The notes: a model not told the origin generated them from the letters alone. 55,996 bases of DNA from CBDHDN01 sp965261585 (GCA_965261585.1 CBDHDN010000030.1:1-55996); one strand, 5' to 3'. Positions 45,419 to 54,999 are shown, counted from the first letter of the stretch. Numbers and translations are program-made.

Positions 45419-45906
45419 CAGCAGTCCTTCCCGTGTTCGAGGCTGAATCCCAGCAGCCCGGCAACTTTTCCCTGGACGTCCAGGATCGTATGGGCGGTGT
45501 GCAGCTCCTTCTCCAGCCGAGCCACTTTCGCCTCGAGCTCGTGCACCTTCGCGCTGAGGGGGTTGCGCTCGGCGGGCTTCCGACCGCGTTTGCTCGGGGT
45601 CAGGCCTTGAAGCGACCCCTCACGCCGCGCCCTGCGCCATTCCGTCAGATGGGAGCTGTACAGCCCCTCGCGGCGAAGCAGCCGGCCCACCTCGCCGGGC
45701 TGCGTGCAGCTCTCTGCCTCCTCCAGAATCCGCAGTCGATACTGCGCGGTGAACTTGCGCCTCTTCGGCTTGGCCACGACCTCCGGGTCCGGCGTTGGCC
45801 GTGCGTGGCTGGCTCCGGCCCCGGGGGCCTCGTCGCGACGCTCCTCGACCCCCAGGGCCGGAGCGTCCATCTCTTGCAATGTCATCGATCCTCTCTCTGC
45901 GGTCAT
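45418..45906 (-). CDS. IS3-family transposase OrfA
   Basis: 162-residue DNA-binding subunit. A helix-turn-helix block (RRKFTAQYRLRILEEAESC, then REGLYSSHLTEWRRARREG) is followed by a leucine-rich coiled coil (AKVHELEAKVARLEKELHTAH). GGAGGTG lies about 8 bases before ATG 45904-45906, fixing the start. The N-terminal 45 residues are unusually acidic and Pro/Ala-rich for OrfA. Confidence 0.92.
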   Translation of the reverse strand: MTAERGSMTLQEMDAPALGVEERRDEAPGAGASHARPTPDPEVVAKPKRRKFTAQYRLRILEEAESCTQPGEVGRLLRREGLYSSHLTEWRRARREGSLQGLTPSKRGRKPAERNPLSAKVHELEAKVARLEKELHTAHTILDVQGKVAGLLGFSLEHGKDC

Positions 45907-46093
45907 TGGTATTCACCTCCACCGCCCTACAGTAATTCCAAGGGGGCCGGTGTCTCAGTGAGGTTGGCAGAGAGGGCCAGACGAAATCGGGGACTGTGTG
46001 TGGCGTGCTAAGCGGTGTCAGTACGCCCGCTACCACTTCAAAAAGCCCTTTAGAGTGAAGTGTGTGAAGACTGCCGAAATGCAGTGCACCAAC

Positions 46094-47190
46094 TGAGGTG
46101 GCTCCGCCTTTTCGGACGGTCTGGCGGCTCAGTTAAGGTGTATTCCGGTTGTCATTCATGCCGCCAGAATCCCTTTGAATCGATCTCCTTGCCGTTGTTG
46201 TTGCGCCTGTGGGGATGTGGGCAAGGCGCGTAGCGGCTTGTCCATCATATCCACAGGCGGGGCGCCGCGGTAGGCCTCGGCCGGCGTTTTCCCCCCGAGC
46301 GCCGAGTGCGGCCTCTCGGTGTTGTAGAAGTCGATCCACTCGCCGATGACGCGCCGGGCCTCGAAGCCGTCGGCGAGCTCGCGCAGATAGACGGCCTCGT
46401 ATTTGAGCGAGCGCCACAGCCGCTCAATGAAGATGTTGTCCAGGTACCGGCCCCTGCCGTCCATCGAGATCCGGATGCCGGCCTCCCGCAAGCGCCCGGT
46501 GAAGGCGAAGCCGGTGAACTGGCTGCCCTGGTCGGTATTGAAGATCTCCGGCGTGCTATGGCGGGCCAGCGCCTCGTCGAGCGCGTCTGTGCAGAAGCCC
46601 GCATCCAGGGTGTTCGACAGACGCCAAGCCAGCACATGCCGGCTGGCCCAGTCCATGATCGCCGCCAGGTAAAGAAAGCCGCGCCGCACCGGGATGTAGG
46701 TGATGTCGGCGCACCAGACATGGTTCGCCCGCTCGATCATCAAGCCTCTGAGCAGATAGGGGTAGACCCGGTGCTCGGGATGCGGATCGCTGGTGCGCGG
46801 CGCCCGATAGATCGCCTGAAGCCCCATCAGGCGCATCAGACGACCGGCCCGGCGACGACCGAGGCGCACGCCCTCGCGGCGCAGATGACGGACCATCTGA
46901 CGGGCGCCGTAGAACGGATACTTCAGGAACAACTCATCAATGCGCCGCATCAGCGCCAGGGTCTCCGGGCTCTCGCCCTTGGGCGTGTAATAGAGCGAGG
47001 AGCGTCCGATCGACAGCAAACGGCATTGACGGCTCAAGCTCAGCGCCGGGTGAGCGCGTATCACCATCGTTCGCCTCTCGGCCCGGCTCATCGACCGGAC
47101 CCTCGAGACAAAAAATCCCGCTCCACCGTCAACTCGCCGATCTTCGCGTGAAGATCACGGATCTCGCTCTCATGGTCCCGACGGCGGCGC
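46094..47190 (-). mobile_element. IS3-family element 2, truncated at its OrfA end
   Basis: The left tip tgaggtggctccgcc begins at 46094. The other tip and most of orfA are missing: recognisable IS sequence stops at about 47185-47195, where an unrelated hydrophobic reading frame begins. The truncation suggests a deletion or one-sided rearrangement next to the dnaE2 gene. Confidence 0.78.
46156..47091 (-). CDS. IS3-family transposase OrfB (element 2)
   Basis: 311-residue catalytic subunit, complete. Blocks are SIGRSSLYYTPKGESPET, the small insert YPFYGARQMVRHLRREG, Asp in HVWCADITYIPVRRGFLYL, Asp in IFNTDQGSQFTGFAF, and Glu in DNIFIERLWRSLKYE, ending in YNTERPHSALGGKTPAEAY. It belongs to the IS3 group with the YGxR insert. 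Without a full OrfA the element is probably immobile alone. Confidence 0.94.
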   Translation of the reverse strand: MSRAERRTMVIRAHPALSLSRQCRLLSIGRSSLYYTPKGESPETLALMRRIDELFLKYPFYGARQMVRHLRREGVRLGRRRAGRLMRLMGLQAIYRAPRTSDPHPEHRVYPYLLRGLMIERANHVWCADITYIPVRRGFLYLAAIMDWASRHVLAWRLSNTLDAGFCTDALDEALARHSTPEIFNTDQGSQFTGFAFTGRLREAGIRISMDGRGRYLDNIFIERLWRSLKYEAVYLRELADGFEARRVIGEWIDFYNTERPHSALGGKTPAEAYRGAPPVDMMDKPLRALPTSPQAQQQRQGDRFKGILAA

Positions 47191-47294
47191 TCGGGCGCGA
47201 ATAGGACAATGCCAAGGGCGACAGTTAGCGCAAGTAGCACCCATCCGCTGAGCGCATTTAGAATTCCGAGCGTTTTTGCAACCCAGTCCGGCAT
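47088..47294 (-). pseudogene. OrfA tail joined to a foreign membrane segment
   Basis: A 68-codon frame is made of two unrelated parts. Its C-terminal half (RDHESEIRDLHAKIGELTVERDFLSRG) is the coiled-coil end of an IS3 OrfA, overlapping OrfB by four bases. The N-terminal half (MPDWVAKTLGILNALSGW, then VLLALTVALGIVLFAPE) is one membrane helix not seen in OrfA proteins. It is probably the start of a native membrane-protein gene cut by the IS junction at about 47190. Confidence 0.6.
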
Positions 47295-47439
47295 TTGTAA
47301 CCGTGAATTATCAGAGCGGTCCCTCTAATTAGCAAATCTGCTGGAGGGCTGCCTCGAGCTTTGGCCCGCGCGGGCGGAGCCTCGAAAAGATTAGGGTCAC
47401 AATAAAGTCGTGAGCCGGGCGGGGCGAGACATCCATGAC

Positions 47440-50400
47440 TCAGTGAAAGTCCCGGGAGTCGATGCGGATGCGGCGGGCGTGTGCGGCCTCGCGCGGGTCG
47501 GGGCGGGATTGGCGCTTGACCTCGTCGGCGGGGGCGGTCGCCGGCTCGACGCGGCCGGCGGCGAGCGCATCGAGGCGGTCGGACGCATCGACGATGTGGT
47601 CGGCGATGACATGGGTGACGATGCCCTGGCGCTGCAGCGTGCCCTTGATCAGCACCAGGCGGGCCTTGAGGATGGTCTTGCGGTAGCGCTCGAACGTGTC
47701 CTTCCAGACAACGATGTTGGCGACGCCGGTCTCGTCCTCGAGGGTCATGAAGATGACACCCTTGGCGGTGCCCGGGCGTTGGCGCACCAGCACCAGCCCG
47801 GCGACGACGACGCGACCGAGCCGGCGCGTCAGTAACGTCTTGTTGGGCACGGCGCGGCGTGCCGCCATCTCCTGGCGCAGCAGCTTCAGCGGGTGGTGCT
47901 TCAACGACATGCGGATCGTCGCGTAGTCGTTGGCCATGGCCTCGCCATCGCTCTCCAGCGGCAGCGTGACATCGGGCTCCGGTGTGGCGAACGCCGGCGG
48001 CGGTGCCGCCTCGGCCAAGCCGAACAGCGGCAGCGGCGGCTCGCCAAGCCCCTTCACGGCCCACAGGCCGGCACGCCGGTTGAGGCCCAGCGAGGCGAAC
48101 GCATCGGCCTTGGCCAGCCGCTCCAGCACCGCCCCGCCGACGCCGGCGCCGCGCCACAGCGCGCGCACGTCGGTGTAGCCGTCGCCGCGGGCGGCGACGA
48201 TGCGCCGGGCGTCCTCCTCGCGCAGCCCCTTGACCTCGCGAAAGCCCAGACGCAGGGCGCGGTGACCCTTGTTCGTGGGGTCCGGCTCCAGCGTGCAGTC
48301 CCAGTCGCTGTGGTTGACGTCGACGCCGCGCACGGTGATGCCGTGGTCGCGGGCGTCGCGCACGATCTGGGCCGGCGCGTAAAAGCCCATGGGCTGGCTG
48401 TTGAGCAGGGCGCAGGCGAAACACGTCCGCGTAGTGGCACTTGATCCAGGCCGAGACATAGACCAGCAACGCAAAGCTGGCGGCATGGCTCTCGGGGAAG
48501 CCGTATTCGCCGAAGCCTTCGATCTGGCGGAAGCAGCGCTCGGCGAAGTCCTGCTCGTAGCCGCGTTCGATCATGCCCTTGATCAGCTTCTCGCGGAACG
48601 AATGGATCGTGCCAACACGCCGGAACGTCGCCATGGCGCGGCGCAGGCCATCGGACTCGCTGGGCGTGAAGCCGCCGGCGACGATGGCGATCTTCATCGC
48701 CTGCTCCTGGAACAAGGGCACGCCCAGGGTCTTGCCGAGCACGTCTTCCAGCGCCTTGGACGGGAACGTCACGCGCTCCTCGCCGTTGCGGCGGCGCAGG
48801 TAGGGGTGGACCATGTCGCCCTGGATCGGACCGGGCCGCACGATCGCCACCTCGATCACCAGGTCGTAGAAGTTGCGCGGCTTCATGCGCGGCAGGAACG
48901 CCATCTGGGCCCGGCTCTCGACCTGGAACACGCCCAGGCTGTCGGCCCGGCACAGCATGTCGTAGACGCGCGGATCCTCGGCCGGCGTCGTCGCCAGGTC
49001 GAGGCGGCGGTCGTAATGCCGGGCCAGCAAGTCGAAGCCCTTGCGCACGCAGGTCAGCATGCCGAGCGCCAGCACGTCGATCTTGAGGATGCCGGTGGCG
49101 GCCAGGTCGTCCTTGTCCCATTCGACGACCGTGCGGTCCGCCATCGCCGCGTTCTCGATCGGCACCAGATCGTCGAGCCTTCCCTTGGTGATGATGAAGC
49201 CGCCGACATGCTGGCTCAGATGCCGGGGAAAGCCGATCAGCTCTTGCGTCAGCTTGAGCGTCAACGCCAGGGTTCGGGTCCGCCGGGTCGAGGCCGAGGC
49301 CGCGCACCGTCTCCTCCGGCACGCCCTCGCTCGACCAGCCCCAGACCTGGCCGGCCAGCGCGCCGACCGTGTCCTCGCTCAGCCCCATGGCCTTGCCGAC
49401 CTCGCGCACGGCGCTGCGGGCGCGATAGCTGATCACCGTCGCCGCCAGAGCGGCGCGGTCGCGGCCGTACTTCGCATAGATGTACTGGATGACCTCCTCG
49501 CGGCGCTCATGCTCGAAGTCGACGTCGATGTCGGGCGGCTCGTTGCGTTCGGCCGAGACAAAGCGCTCGAACAGCAGATCGAGCCGTGACGGGTCGACCG
49601 CGGTGATGGCGAGGCAATAGCAGACGGCGGAGTTGGCGGCCGAGCCGCGGCCTTGGCACAGAATGCCCTGGCTGCGGGCGAAGCGGACGATGTCGTGGAC
49701 CGTCAGGAAATAGGGCGCGTAGGCGAGCTCGGCGATCAGCGCGAGCTCGTACTCGACGAGGCCGCGCACCTTGTCCGGCAGGCCGTCCGGGTAGCGCTCG
49801 CGCGCGCCCTCCCAAGCGAGGCGCGCCAGCTCCTCGTCGGGCGTGCGGCCGTCGGGCACCAAATCGGCGCCATACTCGTAGCGCAACTCGTCGAGGCTGA
49901 AGGTGCAGCGTTCGGCAATCTCGACCGTGCGGGCAACCGCGTCCTCATACCCACGGAACAGCCGCCACATCTCGTCGGCCGGCTTCAGGTGGCGCTCGGC
50001 ATTGGCGGCCAGGCGATAGCCGGCGTCGCCGATCGTGCAGTGCTCGCGGATGCAGGTCAGCACGTCCTGTAGCGGCCGCCGGTTGGCCGCGTGGGCGTGG
50101 ACGTCGTTGGTGGCGACAAGCGGCGTCCCGCAGGCGGCGGCCAGAGCGGCGAGGGCGGCCAGCCGCCGGCTGTCGCCGCCGCCATAACGGTGCCACGCAG
50201 CCAGGTAACAACGACCCTTAAAGGCGGCGGCGAATTCCTTGAGGTGATTGACGAAAGCCTCGTCGGGCGCATCGGGCGGGAGGACGATGAACAGCTGCCC
50301 CTCGCCATACGAAACGACATCGGCGCGGAACAGCCGGCACTGGGCCTTCTCGACCCGCCGCTTGCCTAGGGTCAGCAGGCGGGTGAGGCGGGCATAGGCG

Positions 50401-50651
50401 GCCCGGTCGGTCGGCAGGCACAGCAGCGGCGGGCCGTCCTCGCACGCCAGGTGCGCGCCGACGACCAGGCGGATGCCGGCCTGCTTGGCGGCGACATGGG
50501 CACGCACGACGCCGGCCAGCGTGTTGCGGTCGGTGATCGCGACGGCGGCGTGGCCCAGGTGCGCGGCCGCCTGGGCCAGCTCCTCCGGGTGCGAGGCGCC
50601 ACGCAGGAACGTGAAGTTCGTGGTGACCTGAAGCTCGACATAACCACACAT
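47440..50651 (-). pseudogene. dnaE2: Error-prone DNA polymerase DnaE2 (ImuC), two frameshifts
   Basis: Catalytic polymerase of the SOS mutasome, a C-family enzyme copying across damaged DNA. The N-terminal PHP domain (GYVELQVTTNFTFLRGASHPEE, AAVAITDRNTLAG) is followed by the palm with catalytic aspartates in NEPPDIDVDFEHERREEV and by the FPRHLSQHVGGFIITKG block. The C-terminus has an OB fold (KGVIFMTLEDETGVANIVVW). The frame breaks at about 49268 (one base lost, before LTLKLTQELIGF) and at about 48425 (gtgtttcgc for expected gtgttcgc, before CALLNSQPMGFY). The joined protein would be about 1070 residues. The start is ATG 50649-50651 or the coupled GTG at 50658-50660. Confidence 0.9.
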
Positions 50652-50656
50652 CGCCG

Positions 50657-52411
50657 TCACCCGAAGAGGCCGTGCAGGTACCATTGCGGCGCTGCGGCGC
50701 CCCCTCCCTCCGAGCCGGGCCGGTAGAGCCCGTGGCGGTAGAGCCAGAAGCGCTGCCCCTGGGTGTCCTCGATCCGGTAGTAATCGCGGGTCATGGTGTC
50801 GGCGGCGGTGCGCCACCATTCCGGGCCGATCCGTTCGGGCCCATCGGCGCGGACGACGCGATGCACGCGGCCACGCCAGCGGAACAGCACCGGCGGATCG
50901 TCTGGCACCGGAGCCACGGCGGTGACAAGCTCCGGCCGCGGCAACAGGCGGGGCGGCCGCGGTGCCGTGGGGCCGGGGGGGGCGGCGGCAAGCGGGCCGG
51001 CGACGGCGTTGCCCCCAAGGGGCCGTGCCGGTGCCGGGACGGCGACCTGGGCCCGCTCGGGCACATGACTTTCGCGCGCCCTGCAGCTGGATGACGCTGG
51101 CGGCACCGAGGCGGCTGCTCAGGCGGTCGACCAGCGCCGCCAGGGCCGCGGGGTCGGCGCCGCGCCTGGCCGGGTCGTCGGCAAACGCATCCTGGGCCGC
51201 GGTCAGCGGCTCGCTGCGCTGGACGGCCAGGATCGCCAGATCGACCAGACTATCCAGCGCGCCGGTCTCCGGCAGCCGGTCGAGCTGCTCGGCCAACAGG
51301 CGCATCAGATGGTCGGGGGCGCGGCTCGGCCGGCTGGTGCCGGCGGCCACGGTGTCGACCTGGCCGGAGGTGCGATAGAGCGCCAGCTCGAGCCGCCGGG
51401 CGCCGCGGCCGGTGGCCTCCAGCCGCTGATCCATGGCCGCGAGCAGGCGCCGTGCCGCTTCCTTGACGGCGTCGAGCTGGGCCACCGGCTCGGGAAACGC
51501 CAGCCGCAGGTGCAGGACCGGCGCCGGCCGGCGTGGCGAGATCGGCTCGTCGACATGGCCCAGCGCCTGGTCCAGGCGCCGCGGCAGGGCGTTGCCGAAG
51601 CGCGCCGCCAGGCCGGCGCGTGGGCAGCGCCAGCAACGCACCGATGCGGCGCAGCCCCAGACGGTCGAGGTCCTCGCGCTGGGCCGGCGTCAGGCGCAAC
51701 GCGGCGACGGGCAGGGCGGCCAGCACCGCCGCCTGGTCGCCCGGCGGGACGATCGCGTCCGGCGGGACGATCGCGCCCAGCGGGCCGATGCCGGCGTCCT
51801 CGCCGAAGCGAGCCACGGCCCAGGCCGCGCCGGGCGTGTCAGCGATGGCCGGCTTGCGCGGTGTACCCGGTGGCGCGGATCCGGCGCAGCAGATCGGCAA
51901 GCAGCGCCGCCTCGCCGCCGAACAGGTGGGCGCAACCGGTGACGTCGAGCCAGACGCCGCCGGCGCCGCCGGCTTCGAGCCCGCTCGGCGCCGTCCAGGG
52001 GCTGTAGCGCCCGCACCAGTCGGCGAGCGCCGTCAGCGCGCGTGCATCGGCGGCCAGCGCGGCGTCGACGACCAGCAGGGCCGGCTCCAGGGCGCGCGCG
52101 TCGGCCAATGCCTGGCCCGGCGAAATCCCGGCCAGCGCGGCGGCCTGATTGACGGCGATGAGCCGCTGTCCCGCCCCATTGCCGCCGGGGCCACCAGCGC
52201 CGCGCGCGCCGTCCAGGACCTCCGCCGGGACACCCCCCCGGGCGCCTGGGCGGGCGCCCGGGGGGGTGCCTGGGACGGCGACGGTGACGAGCGGCTCAGC
52301 CCGCCAATCGTCGCGGCGTTGGCCATTGCGTGGCGCCGGTGCGTCCCGCTGCCGGCACAGCCGGTCGGTCGGGAAACGGGGCAGCCAGAGCGAAACCACA
52401 CGTCGCATCAT
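50657..52411 (-). pseudogene. imuB: ImuB, Y-family polymerase-like mutasome subunit, three frameshifts
   Basis: ImuB is a catalytically dead Y-family homologue that bridges DnaE2 and the sliding clamp. The N-terminus RRVVSLWLPRFPTDRL, VNQAAALAGISPGQALADARAL and DVTGCAHLFGGEAALLADLL are clear. The frame changes at about 51850 (GYTAQA to AIADTPGAAWAVARFG), 51622 (GALLALP to RAGLAARFG) and 51078 (IQLQGAR to ESHVPERAQ). The C-terminal block FRWRGRVHRVVRADGPERIGPEWW ends at TGA 50657. An in-frame Gly/Pro/Arg-rich insert near residue 50 is encoded by a perfect 15-bp palindrome. It overlaps imuA by about 115 bases and dnaE2 by a GTGA junction. Confidence 0.88.
52231..52268. repeat. Perfect 15-bp inverted repeat inside imuB
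   Basis: Arms 52231-52245 (cacccccccgggcgc) and 52254-52268 are perfect inverse copies around an 8-base loop. It encodes part of the Gly/Pro/Ala/Arg-rich insert (PGTPPGARPGARGGVP) that replaces a short loop in other ImuB proteins, so it looks like a small repeat element inserted in frame. Confidence 0.75.
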
Positions 52412-53141
52412 CCCACTCCACGAGCCACTGCCGCGGCGTACCACCGCGACAGCGCAACAGCTCCACCTGCCAGCGCGCCGGTCCCACCACATGGGTCGGC
52501 CGCGCCGGACCGCTGGCCGCCGCGCGGACGCGCCAGCGCGTAACGCAGGCACTGGGCGATGCCTGAGGCTTCTCGGTTGCCGCGTTCGGCGATGCGGCCA
52601 CCTCAGCCGGTTCGGACCGCAGCAGGATGCCGGTCACGCCGCCGACCTCCGCCGCCAGCTGCAGGCGGCGGCTGGCCGTCAGCCCGAGTTCGGCAATCTC
52701 CCCGACGACGGCGCCGACGCCGGGTTCGCGCAGCGCCTCCTCCATGGCCCATAGGGCATCCACGGGGCTGGTCGCCCGCACCAGGATCAGCGCGTCCGTC
52801 GCCAGGCCATAGGCGGCCAGACCGTGGCCGCACAAGCTCTCCTGCGCGGCGATCCAGAACACCGGCCGGCCGGTCTCGCGTTGCCGGCGCCCCAGCAGGG
52901 CGGCCGTGAACGCCGTCGCGGCGCCGCCCCCATGGCCGACCCGGCGCCGACCCGGACAGCGCGCCCCCCGTCGACAACCTCATGGACGGCGGGCGCAGGG
53001 CAGACCCGGCCACGGCAAGTGCGCATCGATTGCAGGCAGCCCGAACGCAAGCGGCTTAGCAGGGCATTGCTGCCGCGGTCCGCCGCCTTCGATGGCGGCG
53101 ATACGGTGACGCAGCTTGACTAGGGTGTCGGATAAGGCCAT
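52296..53141 (-). pseudogene. imuA: ImuA, RecA-like mutasome subunit, two frameshifts
   Basis: ImuA is the RecA-related partner needed for ImuB/DnaE2 mutagenesis. From ATG 53139-53141 the frame gives ALSDTLVKLRHRIAAIEGG and LAFGLPAIDAHLPWPGLPC. It then shifts at about 52990 (to APAVHEVVDGG) and again at about 52935 (to GGGAATAFTAALLGRRQRE). The rest is intact: PVFWIAAQESLCGHGLAAYGL, RLQLAAEVGGVTGILLRSEP and RWQVELLRCRGGTPRQWLVEW, ending at 52296 inside imuB. It is the first gene of the operon, 16 bases from a LexA box. Confidence 0.85.
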
Positions 53142-53156
53142 GGGATGCCTCGCGCT

Positions 53157-53171
53157 GTTCTGCTTTTGTTC
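53157..53171 (-). promoter_or_regulatory. LexA (SOS) box of imuA-imuB-dnaE2
   Basis: GTTC-N7-GTTC (gttctgcttttgttc), a perfect match to the alphaproteobacterial LexA operator, 16 bases before the imuA start codon. LexA control of this operon is established in Alphaproteobacteria, and the site predicts induction by DNA damage. Confidence 0.85.
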
Positions 53172-53328
53172 TGGTACCTCGACAGCAGATTGTCAAGTCC
53201 GCAGGTCATGCGAACAGCCTGATTCAACTAACAAAAAAGAACATACGCGCCCGGCGTGGCGCTTCTCACTGAGCCTCCCGGCAGCACCCGGCAGGGGCGC
53301 CCCCGGCAGGGGTGCGGCCGTCAACCTA

Positions 53329-53431
53329 GTGCACAGATCCAGACAAATGATTCACCGTGCGCTGGAGCAACCCGTTGTTTTGTATTCGGAATCAGATTTC
53401 CACGGTGACGGCTCTGACTGAGTCGGTGCAC
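53329..53431. mobile_element. 103-bp MITE related to IS630-type element C
   Basis: A non-coding element flanked by TA (53327-53328 and 53432-53433), with inverted ends gtgcacagatccagaca and gtgcaccgactcagtca. Its left end matches the inward-reading right end of element C at 21 of the first 27 positions. Its right end matches the left end of element C at about 18 of 20. It sits on the TAG stop codon of the 66-residue gene, restoring CTAG when removed. Confidence 0.85.
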
Positions 53432-53631
53432 TAGGCGGCGGCTGAAGTCACGTCTTGCGCCGCGAACGCTGCCTCGACCGCTTCGCGCATCTCGGCGAGG
53501 CTTTCGAAGCGCTCACCGTCGAGGGCCTTAAGAAACGGCAGCGCGCTGTAGAAGACGAAGCGCTTGTCCAGGCTGATGGCGTGGCCGGCGACCTCGCCGT
53601 CAATTTCGATCGTGCGGTGATAAACCGACAT
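53431..53631 (-). CDS. Small conserved-looking protein of unknown function
   Basis: 66 residues from ATG 53629-53631, preceded by GGGA. The sequence runs MSVYHRTIEIDGEVAGHAIS, then LDKRFVFYSALPFLKALDGE and a helical tail RFESLAEMREAVEAAFAAQD. The beta-strand then helix pattern is protein-like and the composition fits the neighbourhood. I do not recognise a family. A CtrA-type box lies about 167 bases upstream. The stop codon TAG (53431-53433) includes the last base of the MITE and one copy of its duplicated TA. Confidence 0.65.
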   Translation of the reverse strand: MSVYHRTIEIDGEVAGHAISLDKRFVFYSALPFLKALDGERFESLAEMREAVEAAFAAQDVTSAAA

Positions 53632-53797
53632 TTCCCGTCTCACTTGCAGTTTTTGGCTGCGGCTTTACAGCCAGAACAGTTGCTTGTGGCATTTTCCTGC
53701 GATGCCACTAGCGCTCCGGGAGGCCGTTGGTCCCTTGGCGGAAAAACATCCCACCTCCGGTACGTTGTTGCGGGTACCGTACCGTGATCCGGAATGG

Positions 53798-53812
53798 TTA
53801 AGAATTCGTTAA
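53798..53812. promoter_or_regulatory. CtrA-type box (TTAA-N7-TTAA)
   Basis: ttaagaattcgttaa matches the full CtrA consensus TTAA-N7-TTAA in an AT-rich patch between the 66-residue gene and IS630-type element B copy 2. CtrA is the cell-cycle and motility regulator of Alphaproteobacteria. The nearest gene it could control reads leftward from 53631; any rightward target was displaced by the insertion at 53879. Confidence 0.45.
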
Positions 53813-53878
53813 TATCTACTGATACTTGTGCTCCGCGACCGCCGCACTACCTGACGCTCGGGGAGGATCAGACCACTA

Positions 53879-54999
53879 GTACCGGCTATCGCTGGCGGCG
53901 GAGTCGTGATTCAAAGGATGGATGAACATCCAGGACGCGACTCCGATCATATTGACGGAGGAGGAGCGGGCGGTGCTTGAGAGCATGGTCCGATCTCCGA
54001 AGACGGAACAGGGCGTGAGCGAGCGCGCCCGCATGGTGTTGTTGGCGGCGGACGGCCGCTTGACGCGCTCCATTGCGGCGGCGCTTGGCACCTGGCCGGG
54101 GCGGGTCAGCCGCTGGCGCACGCGCTTCGCGGCGGAACGGCTGGCCGGGCTGTCGGATCGAGCGCGGCCGGGGGCGACGCCGATCTACACGGCCGAGACG
54201 GGCCGGCGCATCCTGGCGCAGTTGGACGAGCCGCCGCCCGCCGGCTTCGCTCGCTGGACGGCGCCACTGCTGGCCCGGGCGCTGGGCGATGTGTCGGACC
54301 AGTACATCTGGCGCTTCCTGCGCCGGCAAAAGATCGACCTGGCCGGCCGTAAATCCTGGTGCCAGAGCAACGATCCCGAGTTCGTCCCCAAGGCGGCCGA
54401 GATCGTCGGCCTCTACTTGCACCCGCCGGAGGACGCCATCGTGCTGGCGGTCGACGAGAAGCCGCACATCCAGGCGCTGGAGCGCGCCCAGGGCTATCTG
54501 AAGCTGCCGAACGGGCGCGCCCTGATCGGCCATGGCCACACCTATAAGCGACACGGCACGACGACGCTGTTTGCCGCTCTCAACGTCGCCAGCGGCGAGG
54601 TTCAGGCCGGACACTACGAACGGCGGCGCCGCCGTGAGTTCCTCGACTTCATGAACCGCGTGGTGGCCGCCTATCCCGACCGCGAGATCCATGTCGTTCT
54701 CGACAACCTGAACACCCACAAGCCCAAGCGCGACCGCTGGCTCAAGGCGCATCCCCATGTCCACTTCCACTTCACGCCCAACTACGCCAGCTGGCTCAAC
54801 CAGATCGAGATCTGGTTCTCGATCCTCAGCCGCGCCGCCCTGCACGGCGCCAGCTTCACTTCGCCCCGACAACTCAGGGACGCCATCGATGCCTTCATCC
54901 ACGCCCACAACAAGACCGCCAAGCCTTTCCGTTGGGTCAGCACCAACATCCATCAGAAGAGGCTCAAACCACGTCATCGCGATTTGTGATTCCCGGTAC
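53879..54999 (+). mobile_element. IS630-type element B, copy 2
   Basis: 1121 bp, the same length as copy 1 at 11488-12608 but in the opposite orientation, with TA at 53877-53878 and 55000-55001. The empty site would be CTAG. Copies this similar about 42 kb apart offer substrates for inversion of everything between them. Confidence 0.95.
53922..54989 (+). CDS. IS630-family transposase (element B, copy 2)
   Basis: 355 residues, intact, identical in the predicted protein to copy 1 except Ser for Gly in HGASFTS. Catalytic residues are as in copy 1 (VLAVDEKPHIQ, VVLDNLNTHK, SWLNQIEIWFS). With both copies intact this is probably the most active element in the window. Confidence 0.95.
   Translation: MNIQDATPIILTEEERAVLESMVRSPKTEQGVSERARMVLLAADGRLTRSIAAALGTWPGRVSRWRTRFAAERLAGLSDRARPGATPIYTAETGRRILAQLDEPPPAGFARWTAPLLARALGDVSDQYIWRFLRRQKIDLAGRKSWCQSNDPEFVPKAAEIVGLYLHPPEDAIVLAVDEKPHIQALERAQGYLKLPNGRALIGHGHTYKRHGTTTLFAALNVASGEVQAGHYERRRRREFLDFMNRVVAAYPDREIHVVLDNLNTHKPKRDRWLKAHPHVHFHFTPNYASWLNQIEIWFSILSRAALHGASFTSPRQLRDAIDAFIHAHNKTAKPFRWVSTNIHQKRLKPRHRDL

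Larger units (their letters stand above)
44396..45957 (-). mobile_element. IS3-family element 1
   Basis: 1562-bp element bounded by inverted tips tgagacaccg (44396 at left; complement ending at 45957). It contains orfA and orfB in the usual order on the minus strand. No target duplication was found in the flanks (gactt and gtgag), so one flank may have been rearranged. Confidence 0.88.

Noticed and set aside
44417..45906. Programmed -1 frameshifting between OrfA and OrfB of the first IS3 element
   Set aside because: The genes overlap as TGATG with OrfB having its own ATG. No slippery A-run is present, so coupled re-initiation explains expression.
53654..53673. Hairpin tggctg...cagcca as a terminator
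   Set aside because: No T-run follows on either strand in the right direction and no gene ends at it; it is probably incidental or part of the 5' region of the 66-residue gene.
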